From assembly GCA_003427395.1 (NCBI GenBank), contig BFEA01000304.1, forward strand, positions 940,928 to 992,853: a DNA stretch of 51,926 nt, read 5' to 3'. The position numbers and the translations under genes were made by a program. This stretch comes from Chara braunii (lineage: Eukaryota; Streptophyta; Charophyceae; Charales; Characeae). The notes below the pieces were generated by a model. The model made no database searches. It saw nothing but the letters and a program-made list of their open reading frames with translations, and had not been told where the DNA came from. Positions 31,601 to 40,554 of this stretch are shown here, in pieces; the first letter of the stretch is position 1; the number at the start of each line of letters is the position of its first letter.

Positions 31601-31883
31601 GAAAAACAAAGCGAATTCCCAAGGCTATATGAACAGAGTCGTCTGGGACATTCTCACCCAATCTAGGACCAAAGGGGGCCTTGGGATACTGGACCCGGAA
31701 CTACAGAGTGACGCCCTGATGTTTAAAGTGTGTGTCAGGCTGCTGCTGAGGAATGATATCCCGTGGAGCCCCTTGGCCTGCATACAAATAGCTAATATGG
31801 CCCCACAGCCGTTGACAGTGAACAGGGTACACCCGTTCCAATGGCTGACCAACAACAATTGGACGATCCCGGGGCCGAGCTAG
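28617..31883 (+). CDS. LINE-II ORF2: APE endonuclease and reverse transcriptase
   Basis: Uninterrupted 1088-codon frame from ATG 28617; ATG 28794 is another possible start. A Pro-rich stretch (residues about 88-107) precedes the endonuclease: SLNVNGL (about 129), VCVQEAHL (E about 165), NVYAPNDP, MAGDFN (267-272), SRIDLTLVS, SFDHRMV. The RT blocks are KKTPGIDSFPKEFWVHFW, KKGDKEDIKNYRPITLL, DQTGFMPNRKIQDNILL, FIDFEKAYDHVDWDFL, RSVRQGDPIAPLLF and FADD (850-853). All key catalytic residues I can check are present. It stops at TAG 31881-31883, but the same frame goes on into conserved C-terminal sequence, so the stop is premature. It nicks target DNA and copies LINE RNA. Confidence 0.93.
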   Translation: MRSGRAVTSWCLCSSSSRTACWRCIINGTPPPSSSPSRPWTEQCQNDILTARKPNQYFWMDDPVVHQQSVDQQQACGPPTVHSTVAPPPAPTPPPPPSCPPSPPVSPKIRNPPHWASKLARVDIDSRSLNVNGLVQATPEKRQVIWAMLQNPASNGWPDAVCVQEAHLQDTPPHVAKGKAIWPYTSYQAPAKVRASTGVAIWIPPSSKLRPLSVQQDDQWGRWVALKVAYEEELYLVNVYAPNDPVHRVDLWLTLHQCLPDNAPIIMAGDFNTTLDPVLDRRSTSQRQDSQTTSLPHVGLDILMLRQLMADRGLEDAYRMLHPSQRAYTCLSSKGDQGLANSRIDLTLVSKDLLELVTTAEIAAISPCKSFDHRMVTLGLSFHTHITRGPGFYKLNTSLLALPKFKDLVNEFWRYWQTPKPASGERVAWLNEGMAQLRNRAKKNDIQHASDHKAILDRLMQDLEEWDNTQMDNPLHQPSFQRLQEAREHLLDYIERQTQAWRIDARVKKAHTDGTMAKSFFARGTRAAIVLSLKNPLHNDARIASNAYAITDYASQYYQHLFTSRTPEKCPLEVQKAREDLLEALQSRLTPYQRQMLEEPLSPAEIWEALNGMEDKKTPGIDSFPKEFWVHFWDLLHEDLTGYIAAIHMEGSFGAMIGQGVTTLLYKKGDKEDIKNYRPITLLPVPYKMVAKALVNQLLPLMNMLIHPDQTGFMPNRKIQDNILLVNETIKYARQQKVPAAILFIDFEKAYDHVDWDFLDMCLFNINFGPTSCRWIRLLHKSATTNIILNGHLSPPIALQRSVRQGDPIAPLLFIIVMESLASLIRAHPRISKVPIPELPDHFISMTSLFADDLTVLIKADAVSIQALPHVIHQFSLAADMKVNWGSKTEGWWLCPQHQPPPPQSAVKWQTNDEAIRILSVRLTALGPPPDHGDALVNSAIDRLAKWEDLHTSLVGRALAINNVVLAAICYKLAVWPLTKHQYARLRRALTTYFWKNKANSQGYMNRVVWDILTQSRTKGGLGILDPELQSDALMFKVCVRLLLRNDIPWSPLACIQIANMAPQPLTVNRVHPFQWLTNNNWTIPGPS

Positions 31884-33275
31884 CAAGGGTGTGTGGGAAA
31901 CGCTCCGGATCAAGCGGTCAAACGTGATATCCCAAATGACCCCTTGCGGCCCTCCATGATCAGACTCTGGCGGAAACGAGGCCCGACGCACAAACGACCG
32001 CAGAACAGGTGGCATACGGTGTGGAGACAACCGCTCTTCGGTAACCCTCGTATCCTTGATCACACAGGTAACCCCTTTCTCCTCAACGCTAACTCGCACT
32101 GGTTGATCTGGGCAAGGAAGGGGATCTTTACTGCCGGGATCTGTGGGACCCGAGAGCAAATGACTGGGCTACTCCACCACAAATGCAGGCCAGACTGAAG
32201 CATGTCAAGAATGTCGACGACAAACTTTTCCAGCTAAGAGAGGCCTTCCCACTGGCCTGGCAGGGCACCCTGATGCAGGGCCCACGATACAACAACATGA
32301 CTGGGTGGTTAGATACGCTGACCTCCCTCGTCCGCCTACTGTCTACCGAGTGCACAGGAACGACGATGGGAAATGTGTGTTGGAAGCCTACAACCTTGCC
32401 CGGTCGGGGGCCCTGCCAGGGAGATCTCTAAACTTACATGGAGAGAAAACCTCGATATCACTGAAGACTGGGGAGGTTTGATGATTATAAGGGTGGTGGG
32501 AGATCCGGACAATGGCTATCACGCATATGAGTCCTCAGTGCCAGTAGCCAGACTGTCGTTCGACCCGGACGAGTGGGAATGGCCTGGCAAAAAGCCCATG
32601 CATGTGTGGGATTACATAGTCCGAAGGCGTTATAAAACATCCCGTCGAGACATGCCCACTAATCACAGACTGTTGCTCAGGTGGGAGAGAGACTCACCTG
32701 TTGATGCAAGTCTGCTGCAGAACCTGTCTTGGGCCGCCTATTCTAAAATTATGCCCACGAACCTTAAGTCGATGCAGTGGCAAATCTTGCACCGTTGCCT
32801 CCCCACCCCGGATTGGCTTGTGTCCAAAACTGACCTTGAGCAGAAAGGTCTATTGTCTCCCATTTGCACCAACTGTCGTGGGACCGCCCAGCCGGCCAGG
32901 GCAACATTAGAACACTGCCTGCTGGCCTGCCCGATGGTTGCCCAGATATGGAGATGGTGGGATGCGGCTTTTCACGCCCTGACTGGGTTCCACATCCCGT
33001 GGGACCTGGGTCTTATTCTGCTGGCTAAAAACAACCATTTGATGGCGCAATGGTCCCCCTTCGCCACTAACCTCTTTGCCTACACGAGACTGTTGGTGCT
33101 CATGCTTGCCTGGAGAGCAAGGTGTTCCTTCGAAAGAAAGGATCACCAAGTAGGGCTGCAACAGGCGCAGCAGGCTATCGAAGAAGAGATTAGAGCTCGG
33201 ACCTTAGAAGCCTGGAGGACAATGCAGCAGGACTGCCTACAGGAAACAGACCCGGAGGCCAGACAAGCCCTTTGA
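31884..33275 (+). pseudogene. LINE-II ORF2 C-terminal part with zinc finger, broken
   Basis: After the TAG the frame continues (31893-32198) with WRQPLFGNPRILDHTGNPF, matching LINE-I. Then it shifts: a second frame 32183-32340 (DDKLFQLREAFPLAWQGTLM), a third near 32341-32430, and back to the first at 32373-33275. The last part has an RT-associated zinc finger (zf-RVT type), CTNCRG...HCLLAC, followed by Trp-rich IWRWWDAAFHAL, and ends in a Gln/Glu-rich helix. Several indels make it non-functional. The region after RT is thought to hold RNA and target DNA in plant LINEs. Confidence 0.8.
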
Positions 33276-34336
33276 GAATCTTATCTCCAAATATGGCAGG
33301 ACCCCAACCGAACCTTCTCAGAACTGAGGGACGGGGTTCACATTTGCTGGAACCCTTGGAGAATGGGTGAACCCGGCTGGCAGAGACGACCGTTGGGAGA
33401 CTTTCAGGTCCCATATCTCCCAACTAACTTTGTGCTTATTCCGTCCGCTTCTAACTAGCTCTGTGTTTCCCACGGGTTGGGGGATGCCCATCCCGTGCCC
33501 CGTTCCCTCCCTCCCAGCCCCTCACCTCCCCTCTGCCAGAGTCGACAGTGCCAACAAGGGATCATCAACCGCAACATGAACAGTCGGATGTCAGACTGAA
33601 GAACCGCAATCCGGGTGATAATCACTGCGACGAAGGCTGTGGGTGGTCAAATGGCAAGCAGTTGGCTGCGGAGGATGAGCTACTGAGCTTCGGGGCAACC
33701 ACAGGTCGGGATGCTATGACCACTGCAACGAAGGTTGTGGGGGGTGAAATGGGATGCGATTGGCTACGAAGGATGGGATGCCACTGATAGGACCGGCAAC
33801 GGGGAACCTGAGCTTCTGAGCGTCAGGGCAACCACATGATGGGTTGCAAAGATGAATGGAGACCCGTTGTTGTCTCATTTTACAATTCAAGACAAAGACA
33901 AAGACTCACTGTAACCTGTTGTGATTGCACGGGACACCAAATGTGACCAACTACGATGGATCTCTGGCTTCGTGATACAAAAGGGCTTGAAATAAATAGG
34001 GGGGTTGCGGACACCAAGGGTAGGAGTTTAGCTACTGTTGGCAGGAGAAGCATGGACATTGAAGCACGGCGGACACCACCCTGGGTGGGGCTAGGCCAGT
34101 GGGAAGTAGGAGCTTTGCTATCTGGAAGGGTAACATACGCAGCCTCGGGGGAGAGAAGAAAGCTCAGGAAAAATAACTCTAATGGCCATATGCCCAACAA
34201 TCACTGTACCACAAAGATGTATCCAAGGGACGGTGGACCCGATTTCCAGCAGGTGCTGCTCCCCACCAATAGATGGAGCCTCCCCGATGGTGCTAGATGT
34301 GTCTGCTCTTATCAGCACACCTAGCATCCGATCTCC
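33276..34336 (+). other. LINE-II 3' UTR
   Basis: No supported gene. Contains an imperfect repeat of period about 98 (CACTGCGACGAAGG at 33623, CACTGCAACGAAGG at 33721; GAGCTTC...GGGCAACCACA at about 33686 and 33810). Confidence 0.6.
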
Positions 34337-34440
34337 AAAAAAAAAAAAAGAAAAAAAAAAAAAGAGAGAGAGAGAGAGAGAGAGGAAGGAGAGGAGAGGG
34401 AGAGAGAGGAAGGAGAGGAGAGGGAAAGAGTGAGAGCACA
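34337..34440 (+). repeat. LINE-II poly(A) tail followed by GA-rich tract
   Basis: Two A13-A14 runs separated by G (34337-34364), then (GA)n and a repeated GGAAGGAGAGGAGAGGGA unit to about 34430. The A-run marks the LINE 3' end in the plus orientation. Confidence 0.85.
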
Positions 34441-35402
34441 CACACACTCACTCAATCGACACGACTGGAGGACTAGACGGACGCAAAGAAAGTAGCGGAG
34501 TCACAAAGTGGAAGTCTTCAATTCTCAATACTGGAGGGGCGAGTCACACAGAGCAAGGACAATAGCTGAAAACTAGTTGCCCGATGGTACAAGTGGCCGA
34601 TGTATATATCGGTATGTTGTGCCAAACGCGAACCGGGTCTGCAAGGTGTTGGGCACGAAACTTCAAAATGTTGGATTTTGGGAGTGGCGCCAAAACCGGG
34701 ATGCAGCAGACAAACAAAAAAAGGCTGCAAGCGGGCGTGTGGCCGGAAGACTAGGGATCCCTCCGGAAGGCAACGTCTTGGCTGCCATGACCTAATGAAA
34801 AACTGTAAAGGACTGGATGGGGCCGATCACTGGTCAGAAAATAAAAGTAAAAGTGGAGTAATGCAAGTGGCAGGGTAATATTACTGATGTTCTACAAGGG
34901 TGAAGGTATCGGTGTTCAGATAAAAGGGTAGTTGAGGTTCTGCAAGGTTGAAGTAACAGGTAACAGGGCAATACTATTGATGTTCTACAGTGACGAGAGT
35001 ATCAATGTTCAAGTAACAAGGTAATCCTATTCAAGTTCTACAAGGGTGAAGTAACAAGGTAATCCTTTTGAGGTTTTGTAGGTAAGAGGGCAGTCCTATT
35101 GATGTTCTACAAGGTTATTAGGTTTGATCAAAATTAAAACAAAACTTGTTTGTTCAATGCTCAAGGGTTGGGGTGTCTGAGGGATGTGGGAAAACAAAGT
35201 CTCAGGTTTGTAACAAAGTGTCAAAAAGCAAAAAAATGTCTTGAGAAAGGTCTTCGGAGGTCTTGATCATATACAGAATAGGTGAGAGAACCGGTCTTCA
35301 GTGGGTGCAACAGGTAGTTGTTGAATGTCCAAACTGCAAGAAAGCGAAGTAGGAGTACAAGTGTCCAAAGTCAAGTGTTGAGGACCAGCACAAAACCACC
35401 TT
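34441..35402. other. Unassigned segment between LINE-II and Gypsy-B1 pol
   Basis: No gene. The left part reads on the minus strand a little like an LTR fragment (TATATACATCGG, then a GT-rich stretch), low confidence. The right part (about 34880-35115) is built of loose repeats of GTTCTACAAGGGTGAAG and GTAACAAGGTAATCCTATT words. Confidence 0.4.
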
Positions 35403-36220
35403 TCAGACCAGGTATTGTTTGTACAAGTTTGTGGTGATCCCCTTTGGCCTATGCAATGCTCCTGGGACGTTCCAGCACGCAATGAACCAAATCATTTATG
35501 NNNNNNNNNNNNNNNNNNNNNNNNNNNNNNNNNNNNNNNNNNNNNNNNNNNNNNNNNNNNNNNNNNNNNNNNNNNGGTGATCCCCTTTGGCCTATGCAAT
35601 GCTCCCGGGACGTTCCAGCACGCAATGAACCAGATCGTTTATGACTACTTAGAGAAGTTTATCGTCGTGAACCTGGACGATAGCCTTATCTTTAGTAGGA
35701 CTGTAGAGGAGCATGTTGAGCATGTGGAAACAATGTTAGGGCTCCTAAGAGAGCACCAGCAGAAAGGTTAAGTTGGAGAAATGCGAATTTGGTCGCACCA
35801 AGATCTTATATTTGGGTAATGAGACTTTCGCGGATGGTTTGATCCTAAGGTGGCCAACATACGTGATTGGCCCAGACCTCAGTTTGTAACTGAGGTGAGG
35901 TCGCTTTTGGGGATGACAGGCTACTACCACCCATTTGTGAAAAATTACAGCACGATAGCCTTACCTCTAGCTAACCTCACGCGCCTTGACACCCATGGGA
36001 GTGGACTGAAGAGTGTGAGGCAGCCTTCAAGAAATTTAAGTATGCACTGAGACACTATGAAGTCCTCAAAACTTCCGGATCCTGAACAACCCTTTGTTGT
36101 GACCACAAATGCCAGCCAATACGATATAGGCGTGGTGCTTGTGCAGGAGGAGGGGAAAACGTTGAGGTCGATCGAGTACATGAGCAAAAAGATGTCACAT
36201 GTGCAAAAAGATGTCATCTA
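35403..36220 (+). pseudogene. pol: Gypsy-B1 reverse transcriptase C-terminal half to RNase H start
   Basis: Begins in mid-RT with FQTRYCLYKFVVIPFGLCNA, interrupted by a gap (35501-35575) whose flanks repeat each other. Then PGTFQHAMNQI and the catalytic block VNLDDSLIFS, where the usual Tyr of Y-x-D-D is Asn, although both Asp remain. After 35771 the frame shifts; RDWPRPQFVTEVRSLLGMTG continues (35850-36050), then a degraded RNase H start (PEQPFVVTTNASQYDIGVVL) near 36075-36140. Frame breaks lie near 35770, 36000 and 36055. The RT N-terminal half and the protease are absent from the window. Confidence 0.8.
35501..35575. other. Assembly gap (75 N) between duplicated flanks
   Basis: 35433-35500 and 35576-35643 are the same 68 bases with three differences, starting GGTGATCCCCTTTGGCC. 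Collapsing them restores one continuous RT reading frame. Confidence 0.88.
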
Positions 36221-37461
36221 AGAAATTAACTAAGTCCACACATGAGCGTCAGCTTTATGCCCTCTATAGAGTGCTGCTCCATTGGAGGCACTACCTCTTA
36301 TGTAGATTCTATTATGTGAGATCTTACCATGAGACGCTGCGCTGGACTAAGACACAGCCTGTGCTCTCCCACGCACTGAAGAGGTGGATTGAAGTCATAG
36401 GCATGTATGACTTCAAGCTCGACCCTCTAAAGGGAGAGTACAACAAAGTGGTTGATGCACCATCGCGTAGGGCAGACTATCTTGGTGTGCTAGTGACCGA
36501 GTTTGGAATTTCCGACGTTGTAAATCGATCTATGGTGGAAGCCTATGGAGAGGACACGGTCATGCTCGAGATCATTCGCAAACTGGAAGCTAAAGACGAG
36601 GCTACTTCCGATGAGTTTATGCTGGTTGATGGCTTGCTGTTCCTTGAGAAAGCTGGAAATAAACGATTGTGTGTTTTGTATAAAGAGTCCTTAAGCAGTT
36701 TATTTTTAGGTGAGTGTCATGATGCAACCACACATTTTGGGTATAAAAAGCCAGCAACAAATTTAGTGCAAAAATTTTGGTGGCCCACAATGATGGATGA
36801 TGCGACAACATATGTTGAGACTTGCCATGTTTGTCAACGTGACAAGCCAAGGATGCAGGCACCGGTTGGGCTTATCAAGCCCTTGCCTATCCCTATTGGA
36901 CCTGGTTTGAGTGCATACATGGACTTCATGGATACTCTTGTGACCAGCAAGAGCGGTAAGAGACACATCTTCCTCATTGTGGACACGTTCAATAAGTACG
37001 CTAGACCTATCGCTATGCCCGAGACAGCTAGGACTGACCACGTCATCAAGTTATTCATGGACAACAAGGTATGTGACTTCGGTCTCCCCAAGCCTATTGT
37101 GAGCGACAAAGATGTGAGATTCACTAGCGAGCTCTGGCAAAATACAGCCCAGCAAGGGGACACCCAATTGCAAATGACATCAGGGAACCACCCTAAGTCA
37201 AATGGGCCGGCTGAACAAATGAATCGTGTTGTGCAGCACTTGCTTCGGCATTATATTAAGCCAAGTCAAGATGACTGGGATGAGAAGTTACCTCTCATCG
37301 CCAGCCTATACAATGATGTTGTGCACAACACTACTGGTAAGACCCCCAACCAGCTGCATCTTGGTTGGAACCCCAGATCTGCTCTTGACTTTCTATTACT
37401 TGAAAATCAGCCCACTACAGGACGTGGGTTTGCTGTAAAGTACAAACAGATGCTGCAGTAG
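36199..37461 (+). pseudogene. pol: Gypsy-B1 RNase H C-terminus and integrase
   Basis: 420-codon open frame. RNase H remnants: ERQLYALYRVLLHWRHYLL and PLKGEYNKVVDAPSRR. Integrase zinc domain: ECHDATTHFGYKKP and CHVCQRDK (HHCC). Catalytic core: YMDFMDTL (Asp), IVSDKDVRFTSELW (Asp), SNGPAEQMNRV (Glu); the DDE set is complete. PLIASLYNDVVHNTTGKTP and GWNPRS follow. It ends at TAG 37459-37461, before the C-terminal domain. The open frame suggests a younger insertion or less decay than Gypsy-A1 integrase. Confidence 0.87.
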
Positions 37462-38040
37462 GTGGTAAAACATATTAAGAATGCACAAGATGCCATGGTG
37501 ACATCTGAGAACAAACACATACGACCATCTGCATTTCAGCCAGGTGACCGAGTCTAGGTAAAATCATTTGAATTGGGAAAGCACAAGATGCCATGGTGAC
37601 ATCTGAGAACAAACACATACGACCATCTGCATTTCAGCCAGGTGATCGAGTCTAGGTATAATCATTTGAGTTGGGCCAAGAGTTGGGAATTTTATGCAAA
37701 CTGATGCCACAATACTTTGGGCTTTGGGAGATGTTGGACATAGTAGGAGATCAACCCGATGGACCATCATATGTGCTTCACATTCCTAGTCACCTCCGTA
37801 CACGTTGTTTTCCATGCATCCAAATTGGCACCCTTCGCTGAAACTGAGCAGTTTCCCTCACGAAAATCTATGTTGTCCCCAACCATGGATGGACACGTGG
37901 ACATTGACGACATTGTTGAGCATAAGCTGATGCATGTGCCCAAGCCTCCAGGCAGGGGACATCCTTTGAAACCACAGATGCGGTTTTTAGAGATCATACA
38001 ACTCCTAGAGAAAATTGGTGGTTCACCAGAGAAGAGCTAA
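37462..38040 (+). pseudogene. pol: Gypsy-B1 integrase C-terminal region, duplicated and broken
   Basis: FQPGDRV-like coding sequence occurs twice because of a 98-bp tandem duplication (37483-37580, 37581-37678; three or more differences), each copy ending in a TAG where Trp is usual (GDRVW). The last frame (37759-38040) has TSVHVVFHASKLAPF and MDGHVDIDDIVEHKLM, the position where A-type copies have a chromodomain. The aromatic chromodomain core is not evident here. Confidence 0.7.
37483..37678 (+). repeat. 98-bp tandem duplication in Gypsy-B1 pol
   Basis: Copies start at 37483 and 37581 (GCACAAGATGCCATGGTGAC) and are almost identical. 98 is not a multiple of three. Confidence 0.93.
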
Positions 38041-38129
38041 TGAAGACTGCTCCCCAAAATAATTGCAAGCTATGAACGAAATTTGAAAGGGAAGCAACAT
38101 GTTGTGTAACGACTTCTCAAAGGACTATC

Positions 38130-38145
38130 AAAGTAAAGGAGGGAG
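38130..38145 (+). other. Polypurine tract of Gypsy-B1
   Basis: AAAGTAAAGGAGGGAG lies directly before the LTR start TGTGAGGG. It would prime plus-strand DNA. Confidence 0.75.
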
Positions 38146-39149
38146 TGTGAGGGTTTATGCCTTTGCATAAGGCGCGCCGCCCTAAGTGAAGGCGGGCCCC
38201 CTGAATCTCAATGCGCCTTGAAATCATCAATTTTTGCAAATCTTGGTCGGCGCCAGACAGTTGTCACGCGCCAATTGGTTACAATCCGCCTTGCTCGTGC
38301 GAAGTCAAAATATTTGTGAGCCTTTCAGGCTCTTCCAACAATGTGGTCGAAGCGGGGAGCATTGCATGCTTGTGCCTGGGAGGTTAGGCATGCCTAACCA
38401 ATTCGGTCCCGGGCAATTGTCTAAATCGGGCCTGGGCGCAAACACTTGGCCAGACTGAAGCCAATGGAAACTCGGTCTCTCGTGGGCGTAGCAAAGGCAA
38501 GCGTCCGCCTCTTTCCATATAGGAAAGGGCAGGGCGCATGGCTGCACATTTGGGCACTTGCACTTGCGGGCGGCAGCGCTACTGGAGCTTAGATTTGCGA
38601 GCTGCTTGCTGCGCTAGCGCGAGGTGCGGGCGCGCGCGAGCGTCGAGAGAATACAAGGCGCTGCCCTTAGCAGCGCCATTGCCCAACGTTCGTAGCCAAG
38701 CTGAGGCTTGGACGTGGTTAGTTGGTGGTGGTGGTCTTCGTGTATGGGAAGGAAGATGTGGGTGATGAAGACGAGGGTGAGAGAGAGAGAGAGATGAGGT
38801 TGATGATGTGAGGGCACGCACCCTACTCGGGGATGGTCTACAAGGTCAACATCTTCATGTATTGCGGTTGTTGCTGCTGACGTCAACGGGATGCATTGTC
38901 AATTTGTAGGCTGCTAGTAGCTGTCTCGTAGTCCGGCCGTTGAGCGCCAAGTAGAGGGAACGGCTCAGGATACATATGCTGGTGGTGGCGAGATTATGCT
39001 CTCATTGACATTCGAATTCGGAGCTTTGGTTCTCCGTTCGTGGAATATCAATGCATTTTTGCTTTCTAGACAGTGTCGGACTTTCTGGCTTTTAATGTAA
39101 AATTGCGTTCTGGAATTCTTTCATTTCGCTATATCTTATTTTCCTTGTA
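38146..39149 (+). repeat. Gypsy-B LTR shared by B1 (3' LTR) and B2 (5' LTR)
   Basis: 1004 bp from TGTGAGGG to ...CCTTGTA (final CA changed to TA). It has a purine tract on its left and a primer site on its right, so it serves as 3' LTR for the pol to the left and as 5' LTR for the gag to the right. Colinear with 18948-20264. Confidence 0.85.
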
Positions 39150-39152
39150 ATT

Positions 39153-39169
39153 TGGTATCAAAGCTGGTT
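39153..39169 (+). other. Primer binding site of Gypsy-B2
   Basis: TGGTATCAAAGCTGGTT, identical to 20268-20284, three bases after the LTR end. Confidence 0.85.
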
Positions 39170-40406
39170 CGAGCCGCTCCGCCGGCTCCTTCACAATAGT
39201 TGTTTGGTGCTTTGCTGGATATGGTGGGATAGTGATACCGCTTGTGCATTGGGTAGTGACGGAGGCCTAGTGTCGCGCGGGCGCGCCAGGAAGGCTATGT
39301 GGTGACATAGGGTGGCAAGCAAGATGATGAGAGTTTGCCGACATTGCAATTTAAGCCGAGGTGGAACAGCATTGCATTGTGGGTTGTGCCGAGGCATCGA
39401 CCGGTCATCATATGCACGTGAGGTTACTTGTGGGAAATTTATGGTTGGGGGTAGCATTATGAGGTACGTTGCTCCTTACCTTATCTTCCTCTTCGTTACT
39501 TCTTAGCGAGAGGAAGTGAGTTTTGTCTTGAGAGTCCTCTCATTGTGAGGTGTTGCGAGTGCTCAACCTTGAGAGTCAACATTCTTCCTGGGGAGCAAGC
39601 TGGTGGGAGACGGGCGTTGCCTCTGAAGGGCCCTGGACGAAGCACGCGGGTCACGGTCACCATGCCAACCCACTGGGACTAGTACACACATGATTTCCCC
39701 CTTGTCCTTTGTTCTGCTTGCTGCGCTGTGGAGGGAATGTGCACTGACCAGTCCTACGCGAGACGTCTACCAGACCGTCTATAAACTCTTTCTGGCAGGA
39801 TTTGATATGAATACTGGCTTTGAGTGTCCTCCTGTCTGCGACGGTAAATAATTCCTCAGGACCTTGGGGGCTGTCTTTAAATTGCCTCTTGATCAGCCAG
39901 ATCATCAGATGGAAGGCTCGTTGCATGCGAGGATAAATAACGGGCAGAACTGGCCATAAGCGATTTCTTGGGCACAAGGGTGGGCTGATTGCACACCTTC
40001 ACACACGCTGCTGAACCAGAGCTTGAGGAGGTTGACATCAAGTGACTACCGAAGAGGGATACAGGGGGAGGAAAGATTCTACTAAACGGCTCGATTGTTT
40101 ATTAATGTAAAATTCCAGTCTGCATGCACAACCAGCAAATAATTTCATTTTTATTTGTGACTAGTAAGTTCAACTTAGTTGTGACAAGAATTGCTAACAA
40201 CTAACAGACAGCGGCAGATAGGTAGTAATCATTCCTTGCTGCATTGCAATCTGTTCCAGACCAGTCAAAATTAGGAATAAAATTGGACTACTTTCAAACA
40301 AAGCTGGACCAAACATTTATTTTATTTTATTTAAATCGGTTGGATACCATGTTGCAGAAGGTCCCAGTGAGGACTCTAATACAGATCGCAGGTCACGCAT
40401 AGCTCA
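39170..40406 (+). other. Gypsy-B2 leader
   Basis: Colinear with 20285-21438, no gene. It has 84 nt not found in B1 (39991-40074), bounded by GATT words at 39987-39990 and 40075-40078. Confidence 0.65.
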
Positions 40407-40554
40407 TGAGTGGAGATGACAGTGAGGTTCAGAGACTAGACCAAGACGATAGGAGGCTTACCTTGAGACGTGGGTCACACATTGCTCATGAGTGGAGATG
40501 ATAGTGAGGTTGAGAGACTAAACCAAGACGATAGGAGGCTTACCCTGAGACGTG
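40391..40554 (+). repeat. 82-bp tandem duplication at gag start
   Basis: 40391-40472 and 40473-40554 both contain GCTCATGAGTGGAGATGA, thus duplicating the gag start codon region (ATG 40407 and ATG 40489). Gypsy-B1 has one copy. Confidence 0.92.

Larger units (their letters stand above)
22223..34362 (+). mobile_element. LINE-II: L1-like non-LTR retrotransposon, outer limits
   Basis: Order: 5' non-coding region, ORF1 (23656-28298, broken), ORF2 (28617-33275: endonuclease, RT, zinc-finger tail), 3' UTR, poly(A) ending at about 34362. The 3' end is clear from the A-tail. The 5' end is not; 22223 is only the outermost possibility, set by the end of Gypsy-B1 similarity and the GA tract. GA repeats on both sides hide any target-site duplication. 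It is a different family from LINE-I, but ORF1 and ORF2 are colinear with it. Confidence 0.7.

Noticed and set aside
36199-37461. Host gene of 420 codons
   Set aside because: RNase H remnant and integrase motifs (HHCC, D-D-E) mark it as gypsy pol.
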